A stretch of DNA of 64,000 bases from Diphasiastrum complanatum (lineage: Eukaryota > Streptophyta > Lycopodiopsida > Lycopodiales > Lycopodiaceae): the NCBI GenBank assembly GCA_029204225.1, contig CM055104.1, positions 44,530,120-44,594,119 on the forward strand, read 5' to 3'. The translations under genes were made by a program, and so were the position numbers. Positions 24,331 through 35,202 of this stretch are shown one piece after another. Every line of letters starts with the position of its first letter. The first letter of the stretch is position 1. Under the pieces are notes generated by a model that saw only the letters and a list, made by a program, of their open reading frames with translations, was not told the origin of the DNA and searched no databases.

Positions 24331-24921
24331 GATGAGCGCGTGAGAATATATACTATGGTTGTCAAATGCTTTATATGCGCGTTGATTAGCTATCGGGTGA
24401 AAATCTGGCCTTTGAAATTTTCCAAAATTATAATTATTGGATATAAAAAAGATCTTATATTTAAAGCTTAACATTGTCAATTTCAGCATTAAATGATAGA
24501 AGTGTGATTAATTGTAGATGTGACCATACTTTATTTGAAATTAGTTCTGGTTAATTCGATATGGATTAATCATTTTGATGACTGATGGATATATAGATTG
24601 ATTTGATTGACAAGCCTCTGAGTAATCATCATCTTAATATGAGCCACCACGTTTGCAAACCACCACGTTTGCAATCATTTCTGATTTTCTCTATATATAT
24701 TGATCGACGACACTAAATTTTTTTTGCTTATAGTTATTTGTATCCATGCGATATCGATTCAGCGCATTCGAAAACAACTTCCTTCAATCCGTTCCTACTC
24801 GCTCGCACCCATTCGCTACCAGCTAACGGAATAGTTTAGCTTAGGTATCGCTTCGACGCGTCCGACCTGAGGTCTATCCTGAAATCAACATTATCACGCG
24901 CTGATCAACTACTACACAGTA
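24331..24921. other. Upstream region of H3-like gene
   Basis: No coding pattern. A TATATATA stretch at 24693-24700, about 220 bp before the H3-like ATG, is a possible TATA box. An imperfect tandem of CCACCACGTTTGCAA lies near 24645-24675. The last 150 bp are less AT-rich, with several CpG-containing words. Confidence 0.35.
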
Positions 24922-25798
24922 ATGGCTCGGACCAAGCAGACAACACAAGGGCATTCAGGTGGAATACCAACTTCAGGCGTGGGTCAGGGAAATCCACAAC
25001 CACCACCTCGTCCACCACCACCTCCTCCTAGGCCAAGGGGCAGAAGAAGAGACTCATCCTGGCTCAAGGATATTCGAAAGCTTCAGAAGACAAATAATCT
25101 TCTGATTTCAAAATCTCACATACAGAGGTCCATCGGACAGGTGACAAGAAGTCTATCTACAGATGTGAGATGGACGGTAACGGCAATTGAGGCGCTGCAC
25201 ACAACATATGAAGATTTCCAGGTGAAATGTTTTTCTAATACTGTTGTTGCAGCTGTCCATGCCAAGAGGGTGACCATCATGTCCAAGGATTTCAACATTG
25301 TGTTCAGGCTTTGGGACACATATGACAAATTTGTAGAATACTTTAGATCTGTTTCAAATAAGAGGAGGTCTCTTGACCCTCCATCTAAAGCGAGGATTTT
25401 TCCAAGCCATATCCTCCGAATACTATTATTTCTTCTAGGCATTCTCCTCCTAATTCTCCTCCTAAGTCTCCTTCTCCTTCCACTCCATCTTTAACTTCTC
25501 CTACTAAATCTTCCTCTCCTAACCAATCTCCACCTCCTAAATCTCCTCCTTCTCCTAAACCCGTAAATATTAGTTCCCCTCCTCCTGTTGTTAGAAGCAA
25601 TTTAGATGATTTTATTAGTGTAAAGGTAGAATCAATTTTGAATGACAATTCTTTATGTGGCTTATCAGTGTTACTTCCGTCACCCCCTGCATTTTCCTTT
25701 GTAAATAGTTCTCAATATGTACAGTATAACCAATTGTTAGCATGGTACACTAATTTTTTGAGTCAAAATGCATGTTTTTGTATTAAATTTTTTTTGTG
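24922..25798 (+). CDS. Strongly diverged histone H3-like protein with Pro/Ser-rich extension
   Basis: ATG at 24922 gives MARTKQT, identical to the start of canonical H3. A non-H3 tail follows: Gly/Gln-rich, then a run of prolines, then PRGRRR. From about residue 50 the histone fold is clear: WLKDIRKLQKTNNLLI aligns to LREIRKYQKSTELLI, then HIQRSIGQV, TDVRWTVTAIEALHTTYEDF, AAVHAKRVTIMSKDF and RLWD. VHAKRVTIM is nearly diagnostic for H3. Trp after Arg in TDVRW and the EDF triplet are seen in centromeric H3, but loop 1 has normal H3 length. The reading continues about 30 residues past the H3 end. The original frame then becomes a hydrophobic run to 25494, whereas another frame stays open to 25798 as a Pro/Ser-rich region plus a short tail (LDDFISVKVESIL and following). 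An intron, frameshift or assembly error must lie between about 25375 and 25490. Nucleosome packing is the family role; this protein's role is unknown. Confidence 0.72.
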
Positions 25799-26867
25799 AA
25801 GCTTGAGAATTTTTACGCAAAAAGTATGTTTTTGGGCAAAATTTAATATTTGCTTCCATGTGTTAGGAGTTTAACACGCCTCCAATGCTTTGTGCACTCC
25901 CCCTTAGGGTGCGAATGTGATGAACTCCGATTCCATGTGCTCGTGCTAGGCTAGATGTGATACCTTGTTAAGATGAGATTTTGGACTAATGTGTAAGCAA
26001 GTCTTGCATTCCATGTCATGATCTTGCATAAGGGCTAGATGTGATACCATATCAAGAATGGATTTAAGGACCAATTATTTGAGTACTCAAAGCTTCTTAG
26101 CCACCTCCCAATTGTGTGGGTGTTTCACCAAATATAAATATTTAATGTCCATCCCTATTGAAAGTGGAACTAAGCTAATCAGCTTGTAGATTTGCTTCTT
26201 GGTGTTCATGACTTCAGCTTTTTGTCAAAGAAGCATTGTACTTTATAACATAGTAGCCCAAATGTCTATTGTCTAGAGGACTCTCTTGCATGAATGGCCC
26301 ACAATGCTCAAATTTCAACCGTTGCAAGGTGAATCGGCCTACCTGAAATATTTAGGAATATAAATTCTGTATGCCTAGTCTTCTAGTGAATAGTGAATAG
26401 AGCATGATTGTACTATGATGTGAGGCAACCCTTAAACATATGCGAGAGCATTGCATCTAGAATTTCCTTTCGACTCTCTTTGGCTGCTTGTACTTGGACA
26501 TCACTTGGAGGCAATTGTCGAAGGACTTCTTTCAAGCGTTGTCAGCTTCTTGGGTTGATAAATTCTGCAAGAGGATGAGGCTCCAGTCCTGAATTTATGC
26601 GTCAAAGAAGTTTGTATTTGTTAAATCAGATGTTGTCTTAGACTGGATACATAACTCTCGAAGAATCACTATGGATCATCCTTTACCTACCTTGGATGGA
26701 CTTATGATCTGCTCATACAGGCACAGGATGGGTGAATTGGGTATGTTAAGATTCTGCATGCGCTCGCTCGCTCATTGTGGACGGAATTGATGCAATTCGA
26801 TTTATTTGATATCAATTCACAGGCTAAGGAATAGCTGCAGGAAGACAGATGATGGTACTGGAGCGGT
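25799..26867 (+). other. Upstream region of first KMD-type gene (duplicated with 42840-44075)
   Basis: Non-coding. From about 25870 it is recognisably similar to DNA upstream of the second KMD-type gene. Shared blocks include TAGCCACCTC..GTGTGGG, a region with GTAGCCCAAATGT, AAGGACTT..CAAG.GTTGTCAG, and CATGCGCTC.C. The duplication therefore carried its promoter. No TATA box was identified with confidence. Confidence 0.6.
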
Positions 26868-27965
26868 ATGGAGTCCACAGAGCTCATCCCAGGATTATAA
26901 GAAGAAATTGCATGGACGTGCTTTGTCAAAGTATCTTATGAATGGCATCCTCAGATGCAGGCAGTCTGCCGCAGATGGAAGGCAGTTGTGAGAAGCAAGG
27001 AGTTCTATGAAGCTCGCAAGAGGGCAGGCTCTTCAAGACAGTGTGTGTGCATGGTTCAAGCAGTGCCTCCATCCTCCACAGCCCGCATCGCTAAAGTTGC
27101 TGGAACATCCACACCGCCTTTAAATATCAGCATCTATGACTTGCATCAACGTTCCTGGATGAGACTCTGGCCTGTGCCTGAATTCTCACAAGCAGGTGCG
27201 CCTCTCTTCAGCCAGTGCGTCTACAGTAATGGCAAGCTCATCTTGCTGGGAGGATGGAACCCCACGAGTTATGCAGCTATAAGATCCGTGTATATCTTCG
27301 ATTTCTTCAGTAGGAAATGGTGCCGTGGATCAGACATGCTGAGCACGCGCTCCTTCTTCGCATGCGGTACAGTCGATGGCCTCGTCTTTGTGGCTGGTGG
27401 GCATGATGACAAGAAGGATGCTCTGGCTACAGCAGAGATGTACTCCGTAGAGGATGATAGCTGGAGAGAGCTTCCTAAGATGAGCGAGGAGCGCGATGAG
27501 TGTGGGGGATTTGAGCTGAATGGAAAATTTTACGTGGTGAGCGGCTATCACACCCAAACTCAGGGACAGTTTGTAAAGAGTGGGGAGGTGTTTGATCCAA
27601 GGGTGGGAAATTGGAATAGGATTGAGAATGTATGGATGAAAGCTAGTTGCAGCGCCACAATAACAGCTGTTGCTTGTGGCCAGCTCTATGATTTCAGTGG
27701 ACAAGAAGTGCTGCGCTACGATGCTGATCTCAATTCGTGGATGGTGGTGGACGCCATTCCAGAAGGCAGAACCGTGGCAGCTTGCACTACCTCCGCCTCG
27801 GATTGCATCGTAGTGGCCACTACATCTTGCAACGTTGATATGATATTCAATTACAAGCTATTCCTCTACAAACCAAGCCTTGTCAAGGATTCTCTGTGGA
27901 CTAAAATTGAGAGCGAGGAGGATTTCTCGTGTTTGATTCAAGGCTTGTGCACAGTTGAGCTTTGA
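26868..27965 (+). pseudogene. F-box/kelch gene, KMD type, with early stop codon
   Basis: Intronless and co-linear with the intact 44076-45179 gene; about 85% of residues agree by eye. ATG at 26868 starts MESTELIPGL, but codon 11 (26898-26900) is TAA where the duplicate has Pro. The remaining 355 codons are open in the same frame: EEIAWTCFVKVSYEW completes the F-box, followed by kelch repeats GKLILLGGWNP, LVFVAGGHDD, GKFYVVSGYHT and a degenerate fourth. Re-initiation at the Met at 26955 would give 336 residues lacking most of the F-box and so probably unable to bind SKP1. In Arabidopsis the family delivers PAL enzymes and type-B response regulators to SCF ubiquitin ligase. The otherwise open frame suggests recent loss or an assembly error. 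Confidence 0.85.
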
Positions 27966-28389
27966 ATGAGCCCAAAACAAAATTTGGTTTAGAAAACCTG
28001 TCAAACCACTTTGTTGTGGTTTGTTCAATCATCTGTAGATGATTAGCGATTGTGATATAAGAGTATAGAATATGAAAGGTAGTCTTTAACAATCCGCAAC
28101 TCAATTGATTGAGATGCCAAGTAATGAAAATCTAAACTTGAAAATTGACTTGATTGATTGTGAGTGTGAATGTTCTTTTAGTACTATTCTTTCTTCCCAA
28201 ATGATTTGTTTTGTTTGAAAGGCACAATCAAAGATCAAGAAATAAGTATTCCGGTGTACTGATTTTATTTATTCATGTCTTGTGTAGAAATTCAGCTTGG
28301 AAACTGAAGCCGACAAACATAGGATATAAAGTACATCTTTAGGATGTAGAACAACTGATCAGACAAATCTTGATTCTACCGACAAAGCT
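27966..28389. other. 3' flank of KMD-type pseudogene
   Basis: The first 100 bp or so remain similar to the 3' flank of the second copy (GCCCAAAA..AAATT and following). After that there is no recognisable feature. Confidence 0.5.
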
Positions 28390-29289
28390 CGTAGTTTACT
28401 TAACAAAGGATGAGAAAGAAACGAACGCGAACTCAAAACTTTTTCTATTCGTGACCAACTCGAAAGAATTCGTGAAAGATTTGTGAAACAGTGTCTTGTG
28501 GAAGCTTGTGGCTTTCTTGTTGAAGCTCGAAAGATTCGCGAACAGAATCTTGTCACGAAATTTTTCTGTTTCTTGTTCAAGCCTCAGATGTCGCGAAATT
28601 GTCGCGAACAATTCGCAAAATCTTCTGGACTTTTCTTCAAGCTCACCTGTCGCGAAACTATCTCGAACAGTTCGCGAAATATTCTAGCTTCCTTCAAGCT
28701 CAAGAATTGTCATCTGTCGCGAATGATTCGCAAATGATTAAAATGTCGCGAAGAGCCAAGTGTAGCGAACAATTCGCAAAATACAAAGCTGAAACAAAGA
28801 GACAGACTGTCGTGAAATATTCACAAATAGAATTTATTCGACTCTAGAAACCAAAACGTTGTTGAATATCAACCGTCAAAACGATTGGATTCTATTATAG
28901 AAGGAAAAAGGCCAAAGGACTTATCTTGAACAATATAAATACATGTGCACTTATAGTAATAAAATACTCTCAAATTCAAGCTCAAACTTAAACTCAGACT
29001 GACTTATTTATTTATGCACTTGCGCACTTACGTACTCTTTGTAAAAGAGATACCACAAGGCAGCAAGAAAAATGTATATTGATTCAGACTCAAAATTACA
29101 AAAATTCATTTTTTGATCAAAGTTTCAGTCATTTATCTGATTATCTAATTGTCTATCACATTCACGCATATATTTCCAATTTTCGCACTCATATTTTTGC
29201 ACGCATAATTAAATCATAATAGAACTGCTCTATTAGTACATAGATCATATTCAGGCATGATTAAAAATGCTGATATTGATATGATTTAT

Positions 29290-30405
29290 GCAACCTCTAA
29301 TCGCGTTCTCTAAGGAAGAATTTGCAGAACCTTTTTAATACTTCGTGAATGAATGGAGAAAAATGACAAGCTATAGCAATTATTGCATCTTCAGTGCATG
29401 ACGACATAATGCTAGATCTTTTATCAATTTAAAATGCGAAAGAATTGTGGAAAGAACTACAAACCAAGAATGAGACTCGATCTCGAATATATTGTTGATG
29501 ATTTGCAGTTCACGTGTCCAAAATTCACACAAAAGGACATATTTGAATTCCGACAAGAGATGATTAAGATTTTCCTACTGATGCAACATCGGTGACAATG
29601 GAACAAGAAGCTAGGGAGCTTGCACTTGAAAACGTTACTGAAAAAGAAATTTATATAGAGAAATAGATAGATGGTCTTATTGAAAGGCCAATATAGTTAT
29701 ATTGGATAGAAATATGTACTTCAAAAACTTACATTCAATGTATACAAATCATGACCCTTTCGAGTCTTTTGATATTCGATTGTTGCTATTTCCATCTTTT
29801 GATATTCAATTGTTGCTATTTCTATCTTTTGATATCCATCTTTAGGGAGATGTAATTGTATATTGTACATCTTCCATAGGACCAATTGACTTACCTACAA
29901 TGGGACGGCAAAGACCTGACCACATTCGTGCGAAAGATAAAGCATTTGTTTATTTCTTCGTAGAATTCCGGCAACCAAAAATGCGATCTCAAAGGAAAAG
30001 CAGCTTAGCTATTTTCTTCGCACCCTACCCAAGTCACTCCACACAACTCAAACTTTACTGGCGAAATATTCGATAATGACACTTCAAAAAGTGATAGATG
30101 GAGTCAAAAAGGAAGTAGAAGCACACGAACACTATGATGACAATGGTGATTCCAAAAAAGCTCTTTTCACTCAGAAGAATAAATCTTCTAAGAAGTCTAA
30201 GTCTAAGAGGGAGCCGTTTAAGAAGAATGGAAATTGTTTAGACGAATCAAAGACAAATGATTGACAACCTGGAAAGCAGCAGAAAAATTTTGGTGAAAAG
30301 AAGATCTGCAACAGATGCAAAAAATTAGGTCATATAGAAGACAAATGTTGGTTAGATCCAAAGATTGAATGCATTCATTGTCGTAAATGGGGTCATGCAA
30401 TATTA
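29290..30405 (+). pseudogene. copia gag debris with two CCHC knuckles
   Basis: Broken reading includes AKELWKELQTK near 29430 and, at 30076-30264, a Lys/Ser-rich stretch. Beyond it lie ICNRCKKLGHIEDKC and CIHCRKWGHAI. The first knuckle has perfect spacing; the second is cut after His. WLDPKIECIHC between them is nearly the same as in the old copia at 10080-10200, so they are relatives. Confidence 0.75.
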
Positions 30406-31150
30406 TCGAGTTTACATACCCGAAAGTGGAAAAGTAAAAGTTGTACGAGATGTAAAATTTGATGAGTCAAAGTACATAGCAGACAATGACTTAGTCGGCT
30501 ATGAAATTCTCAAGAGTTATTATGAGTTACCATCTATAGAAGTAAAGCAAGTAGATGACAAAAAAAAAATTACCATAGTGATTTAGAGGGAGTTCAATTT
30601 CGAGAACTGGAAAGAATCGAAATACCAGATCGAATTCAAGCAAATGAGGTCGAAACTGAAGATGCGCCTTTGAATTCGAGACCTATACAGACTGTGAGAA
30701 GATCTGAAAGGTAGCGCAAAACCAATAAGGTTTGGTCATGATGAATTCTGTGGCTTCACTAACGAACCTCAGACATTCGAAGAAGCTATTGACGGACCAA
30801 ATAAAGATCGTTGGATTCAAGCAATGGAGGACGAAATGTCATCCATGTATAAGAACAATGTATCGACACTTGCACCTGTACTTGATGGAAGGAAACATAC
30901 TGAGCCAATTAAATCAGAATCTAGGATGATAACATAGCTCTAGAATCTATGAGTTACCATCTATAGCATTCGCAGTATACAGACTGAGCCAATTAAATCA
31001 GAATCTAGGATCGTTACATTGGAAGCTAGCAAAGAGAGTAGTGCAATATCTCCAGGAAACAAAAGACTATGGACTGTGTTATTCAAAGGAAACTGGATTT
31101 TACATCGAATCGAATCTTACAGTGACACAAGTTGGGCATCCATGAAGGAT
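30390..31150 (+). pseudogene. copia integrase tail, RT start and RNase H fragments
   Basis: 30400-30590 reads YRVYIPESGKVKVVRDVKFDE, the C-terminal integrase signature. 30770-30880 reads FEEAIDGPNKDRWIQAMEDE, the RT leader. 31015-31085 reads LHWKLAKRVVQYLQETKDYGL, the RNase H start. The catalytic RT core is missing between them. The pieces are in element order on the plus strand. Confidence 0.8.
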
Positions 31151-31233
31151 GAATAGAATCTTGTCGCAAAATTTTTCTGTTTCTTGTTCAAGCCTCAGAT
31201 GTCGCAAAATTGGCACAAACAAACTGGATAGTC

Positions 31234-32410
31234 GATTAGTTGATGTGATAACAAAACTTATTCACTACTATCACAAGTATATCTATATTAGTATTCACAA
31301 GTGTAGAAAATGAATGACGATTCCGATTGCTATTTAAATTCAAAAATTGTAGATCATAATAAGTGAGAATAACAAAATCAGTAGAACAAGATAAATAGTG
31401 AAAGTAGTCTGTATTGAAGATGATGAATTATAGATGTTTGATGCTTCCACTGTCTACTTTGATTGCACTATGATAATAACACATCTTATTTTGCTATAAA
31501 TTTCACTCTTACATAAACTATAATTGCGATAGCTTATTGCTAATCAATCTATTCCTATAGTGATATAGAGAAGAAAAGAAGAAAAATGAAATTGAACTTC
31601 AACTTAACAACTTGAAAATAATATGATTTACTTACAGTTTTTGATGGCACAGCCCCCCTATTGGAATGCATCATTTATTGATGTAGCATGGGCTATGGGA
31701 TTGGACCTGAAATGTAGCAGATAAGACTCTACTATTCAATTTGTTGTAGTTGAGTTTGGAACTCTTAATAGTCTATCAACTTCTGGTCGATTCGATTACT
31801 ATTCGATAATTTCTTGAATTTTAAACCATTTCGACGATACGTGTATTTTTTTATAAATGGCTTTGATACCTTCGACACTGTCTTGATAATGCGAATAAAA
31901 CTATAGGACAATTCCTCAGTGCAAATGAATTTAAGAATAAAATCTAACACTCTCACTTAATGTGAGCATACTGGTAGACTTAGAATGATTGTCGAATGCT
32001 AATGCCTTTGAAAATATATCTACTATCATGCAAAAGATTAAAATAATCTCCCTTTCAAGTACTTTGTCTCTAAAAAATGGTACTTTATTTCAATGTGCTT
32101 GCTACGAGAATTATACTTGAGATTAATAGGCAAAGTATTTGTACTCTAATTGTCTCAAAATATGGAAGTAGCTTCTAACTGAATACGATTAATGTCTGAA
32201 TATAGATGCCTTAACTAGATAGTTTTCTTTACAGCATGTGCAGCAGCAATGGATTCATGTCGAAGATAATGCAGTAGAATTCTGCTTCTTGCTATTCAAG
32301 AGACAAGACCCTTATTGAAAACAAAGACTTAACATGTTGTCAACTTTCTCATGTCAATATATCAAATCCAATCTGCATTTGTAAAGCCTTGAAAAAAATT
32401 AATATGTTCA
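31234..32410 (-). mobile_element. copia remnant, minus strand: LTR and RNase H end
   Basis: Minus-strand frames at about 32400-31950 read HIEIKYHF.RDKVLERE and VDIFSKALAFDNHSK, matching the last part of copia RNase H with many stops. Next to it GTGAGAG then TGTTAGATTTTATTC (about 31951 leftwards) resembles a purine tract and LTR start. TGTGATAACAAAAC near 31238 could be the other LTR edge. No second LTR was found. Confidence 0.5.
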
Positions 32411-33429
32411 TTAGAATCATCATTCAAATCTCCACCATAAACGCGAAATCTTTTGAAATGAGAAATGACCAAGGATCTAATTTTTGTTGAAGCCCTTCCA
32501 ATTTTTTTGAAATTCACATAAATTTTGAATCATCAATTTAAACATTGATTGACTATTTTGTAAGATGTTCATTTTGTAAATGTTTAAAATTTAGATGTAG
32601 TGATGCAAAATATTAAAAGAAATTCACATTCAAATCGCTCAAAAATAAAAATATTAGTTTTGTGTAATTTGTTAATATGAAAAGTATTTGTTAAATTAAG
32701 TGAATGTAAAATTTTTAAAAAATAAATTTTTTTCTTTGAAAGTCAACAATTTTTTTTTTGAAAACTTGTATGCAATCTAATGTTAATATACTAACATTCA
32801 AATAAATATACAAAATCGTACAAAGGGTGTAGGGTCTCCTTTGTACAAACTTGGAGATTTATCTTGCATTGCCTTGTTGAATTGTATAGAAACAAAGGAG
32901 ATCATCAACAGAGTTGGAAACAAAAGTCTCTTTAGGATCATCTTCAACGCCAGAGTCCCCAGTCTTTTGTGTTTTCCTCTATGTTACATCCATGTCCAGT
33001 ATGTAGGATTCAGAATAATTCTTGACATGGATAGCCGATCACACTGGTTATTAGTTATGCCTCATCATTTCGGGCATGGCCAGTAATGTAATTAATAATC
33101 TTATGATGACCCAGACATAGGAGCCCTTGAATGGTGTTTGATTGTTATAATGCAAGAATAGGAGGTCAATTGCTTATTCAGGTTGCATGGGAATATTAAG
33201 AGAAATATTCTCTTCTCTTGGGGGAGAATATATACTAGTGGAAACTCACCCATCTACCTATTGGATTTTCTTATCCATGAAGCCAGGAGCCCCTCCTCTC
33301 TTTCATTCATTCACCTTGGCATGGGGGTGAACTAGTTAGGGTTTACGACTGTCCAATTGGATAGCTATTGAGTTTCATGTGCATTTGCATCGAAGTATGC
33401 TATCCGAGCCATCTTGACTCAGCCATGAA
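32411..33429. other. No gene seen; AT-rich spacer
   Basis: Very AT-rich to about 32820, with homopolymer runs. 32841-33086 contains a short open frame without family signal. An imperfect inverted AGAGAAATATTCTCTTCTCT lies near 33200. Confidence 0.4.
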
Positions 33430-34112
33430 AACACAAAAAAGATTTTCCAATAGCGACAGCTCAACGATGCAGAAATGAAATACTCAACAATGAAGCAGGA
33501 GGCATTGGCAATGATTTTAGCGGTCAAGAAATTTAGACATTATTTAATGGCCACCCACTTTGCATTTAATAAGGACCATCAATCCTTGTTATACTAGGGA
33601 ACAAGACCTGCAACATCGGAAGAATCACTAGATGGTTGCTCTTGTTGTTGGACTTTGATTTTAAGATCGTTGTACGCAAGAGAAAACAACACTATGTGGC
33701 TGATGATCATGTGTCAGAATCAAAGAAAAGGAGATCGCAACCCAACTTGATGATGAGCTACCATATGCTGCCTTATTCTACATCGACACAGTACCAAATT
33801 GGGCCACAAATATTGTTGAGTACTTAATGCGGGGCCAACCAGATATATCCTTAACTAAAGTGGAACAACAGAAGCAAGTGTTGAAAGCTCGACCTTATCA
33901 GTTGATTGTCGGCCAATTATATCGAAAAGGACTTGATGACATCCTCTGAAGGTGGTACCACCCCAGCAAGTGGTATCAGAGCCAACAAGCAGACTATCAG
34001 AACCCAACAATCTAGATGCTGGTGGCCAACGATTTACAAGGATACAGAAGAATACTTGAAAAAATGTGATGACTATAAATTGGTTCTAGAGATTCGAGTT
34101 CAGAATAACTAA
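33430..34112 (+). pseudogene. Ty3/gypsy RNase H to integrase fragment
   Basis: Reading EMKYSTMKQEALAMILAVKK then FRHYLMATHF, and in another frame GRITRWLLLLLDFDFKIVVR and KRKQHYVADDHVS, is the standard gypsy RNase H. RPYQLIVGQLYRKGLDDIL and WWPTIYKDTEEYLKKCDDY are the start of integrase with its zinc-binding region (second Cys changed to Asp). Inside this region 33971-33983 carries TGGTATCAGAGCC, a copia primer-site word. Confidence 0.8.
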
Positions 34113-34475
34113 CAAATGTTACTAAAATATTAGATTTTTTTCAAGCATAAGTAAAAAAATAGAATAGATGTTGGCATGTCTTTAATAAAGATGAAAAGCA
34201 TAATAGTGGATATAAAATATTTTGTTGTAATTTTTAGTACATGTTGATCAAACATAAAATCTCATGGTAACTACTTACGATGTGGCATAGAGTAGTTGGC
34301 TATAGTGTATATATGTCATCGACAATGTCATCATATTCATCAGATAATGATCATCTCATGATCGCAACAAAGATAAGTAATGCTAGTGATATTGACAAGA
34401 ATTGTACCTTATTTATTATTTGAATATGATTGCGTAATACATTTACTTTTTTTATTTGGTATTCTCTTGCAAATT
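34113..34475. other. No gene seen
   Basis: AT-rich spacer without a coding pattern or recognised repeat. Confidence 0.4.
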
Positions 34476-35116
34476 TTATTGCTTACAATGACATGTGAAT
34501 GGAATTATGAATTCTGGACGTACCTTCACGTGATTTAGAGAAAGAAAAGAAAAATTGAAATGTACCACGATGTAGATTGCATATTGATCCTTCTTGTTGG
34601 AATTCGTCACGAAGGATACCAATAACCGTCGTTTATCGACGGCAGCTTGTTCGGACCATTTACTAAACAATCTATCACCAAAATGGTGTTGGCATAAAGA
34701 ATAGAGCCGGTCCAAAACCACCCTCCCTTTTCTATTGGCAATTATATTACCTTGAGGAACCACGTCATAATTAGAATTTCGGTGGGGGCAGGAGCCGCGG
34801 CCGCTTGTGAGGGACCACCCTCATCTCAGCTAAGCATACTATGCAGTTCTGCTTTTTGCTCAGGAGTTAATGATTCATATAAATTTTTAACATAGTCTCC
34901 CGAGCTTTCACCACTGCCTGACCTCGACATGATTACTACATTCATAAACATACAATACATTACAATAAACCCTAACATATTGAAATGAAGTAGAAAAGAA
35001 AATCGACTACAGAACTTTAATGCATATTGGAGTGGGACTTTCATACTTGTGATAACAAAAGAAGAGATAGATATGTGTTTAGAGATTGCACCAAGATGCA
35101 AAAGAATCATATACAA
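34476..35116 (-). other. Possible minus-strand ORF beside the CACTA element
   Basis: On the minus strand MSRSGSGESSGDYVKNLYES (about 34930) leads to LTPEQKAELHSMLS. A frame starting at 34763 reads ANRKGRVVLDRLYSL, CQHHFGDRLFSKWSEQAAVD and KRRLLVSF. The two could be exons of one protein; the second part faintly recalls the second gene (Transposase_24/TNPA-like) of CACTA elements. It is oriented opposite to the TNP2 gene that follows. Weak evidence. Confidence 0.3.
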
Positions 35117-35202
35117 CGTATAAAAAATAGTACTATCTAAAAATTAAAACATTAGAATCATACAATAATTCTATGTTATTTGTGTTCTGTACTTGTGCAT
35201 AT

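Larger units (their letters stand above)
28390..31240 (+). mobile_element. Degraded Ty1/copia element with TCGCGAA-rich LTR
   Basis: 28390-28850 is LTR-like DNA with at least seven TCGCGAA words. A piece of it (CAGAATCTTGTC..CAAGCCTCAGATGTCGC) recurs at about 31155-31225. Between these lie plus-strand gag, integrase tail, RT start and RNase H fragments in the correct order but with large deletions. The exact LTR limits and primer site are not visible. Confidence 0.65.

Noticed and set aside
24922-25494. Calling the H3-like gene a centromeric H3
   Set aside because: The Trp and EDF features fit, but loop 1 is not lengthened and the tail is unlike known CENH3; the evidence is not decisive.
25385-25648. 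Gly/Glu-rich minus-strand frame
   Set aside because: It is the complement of the Pro/Ser-rich segment of the H3-like gene.
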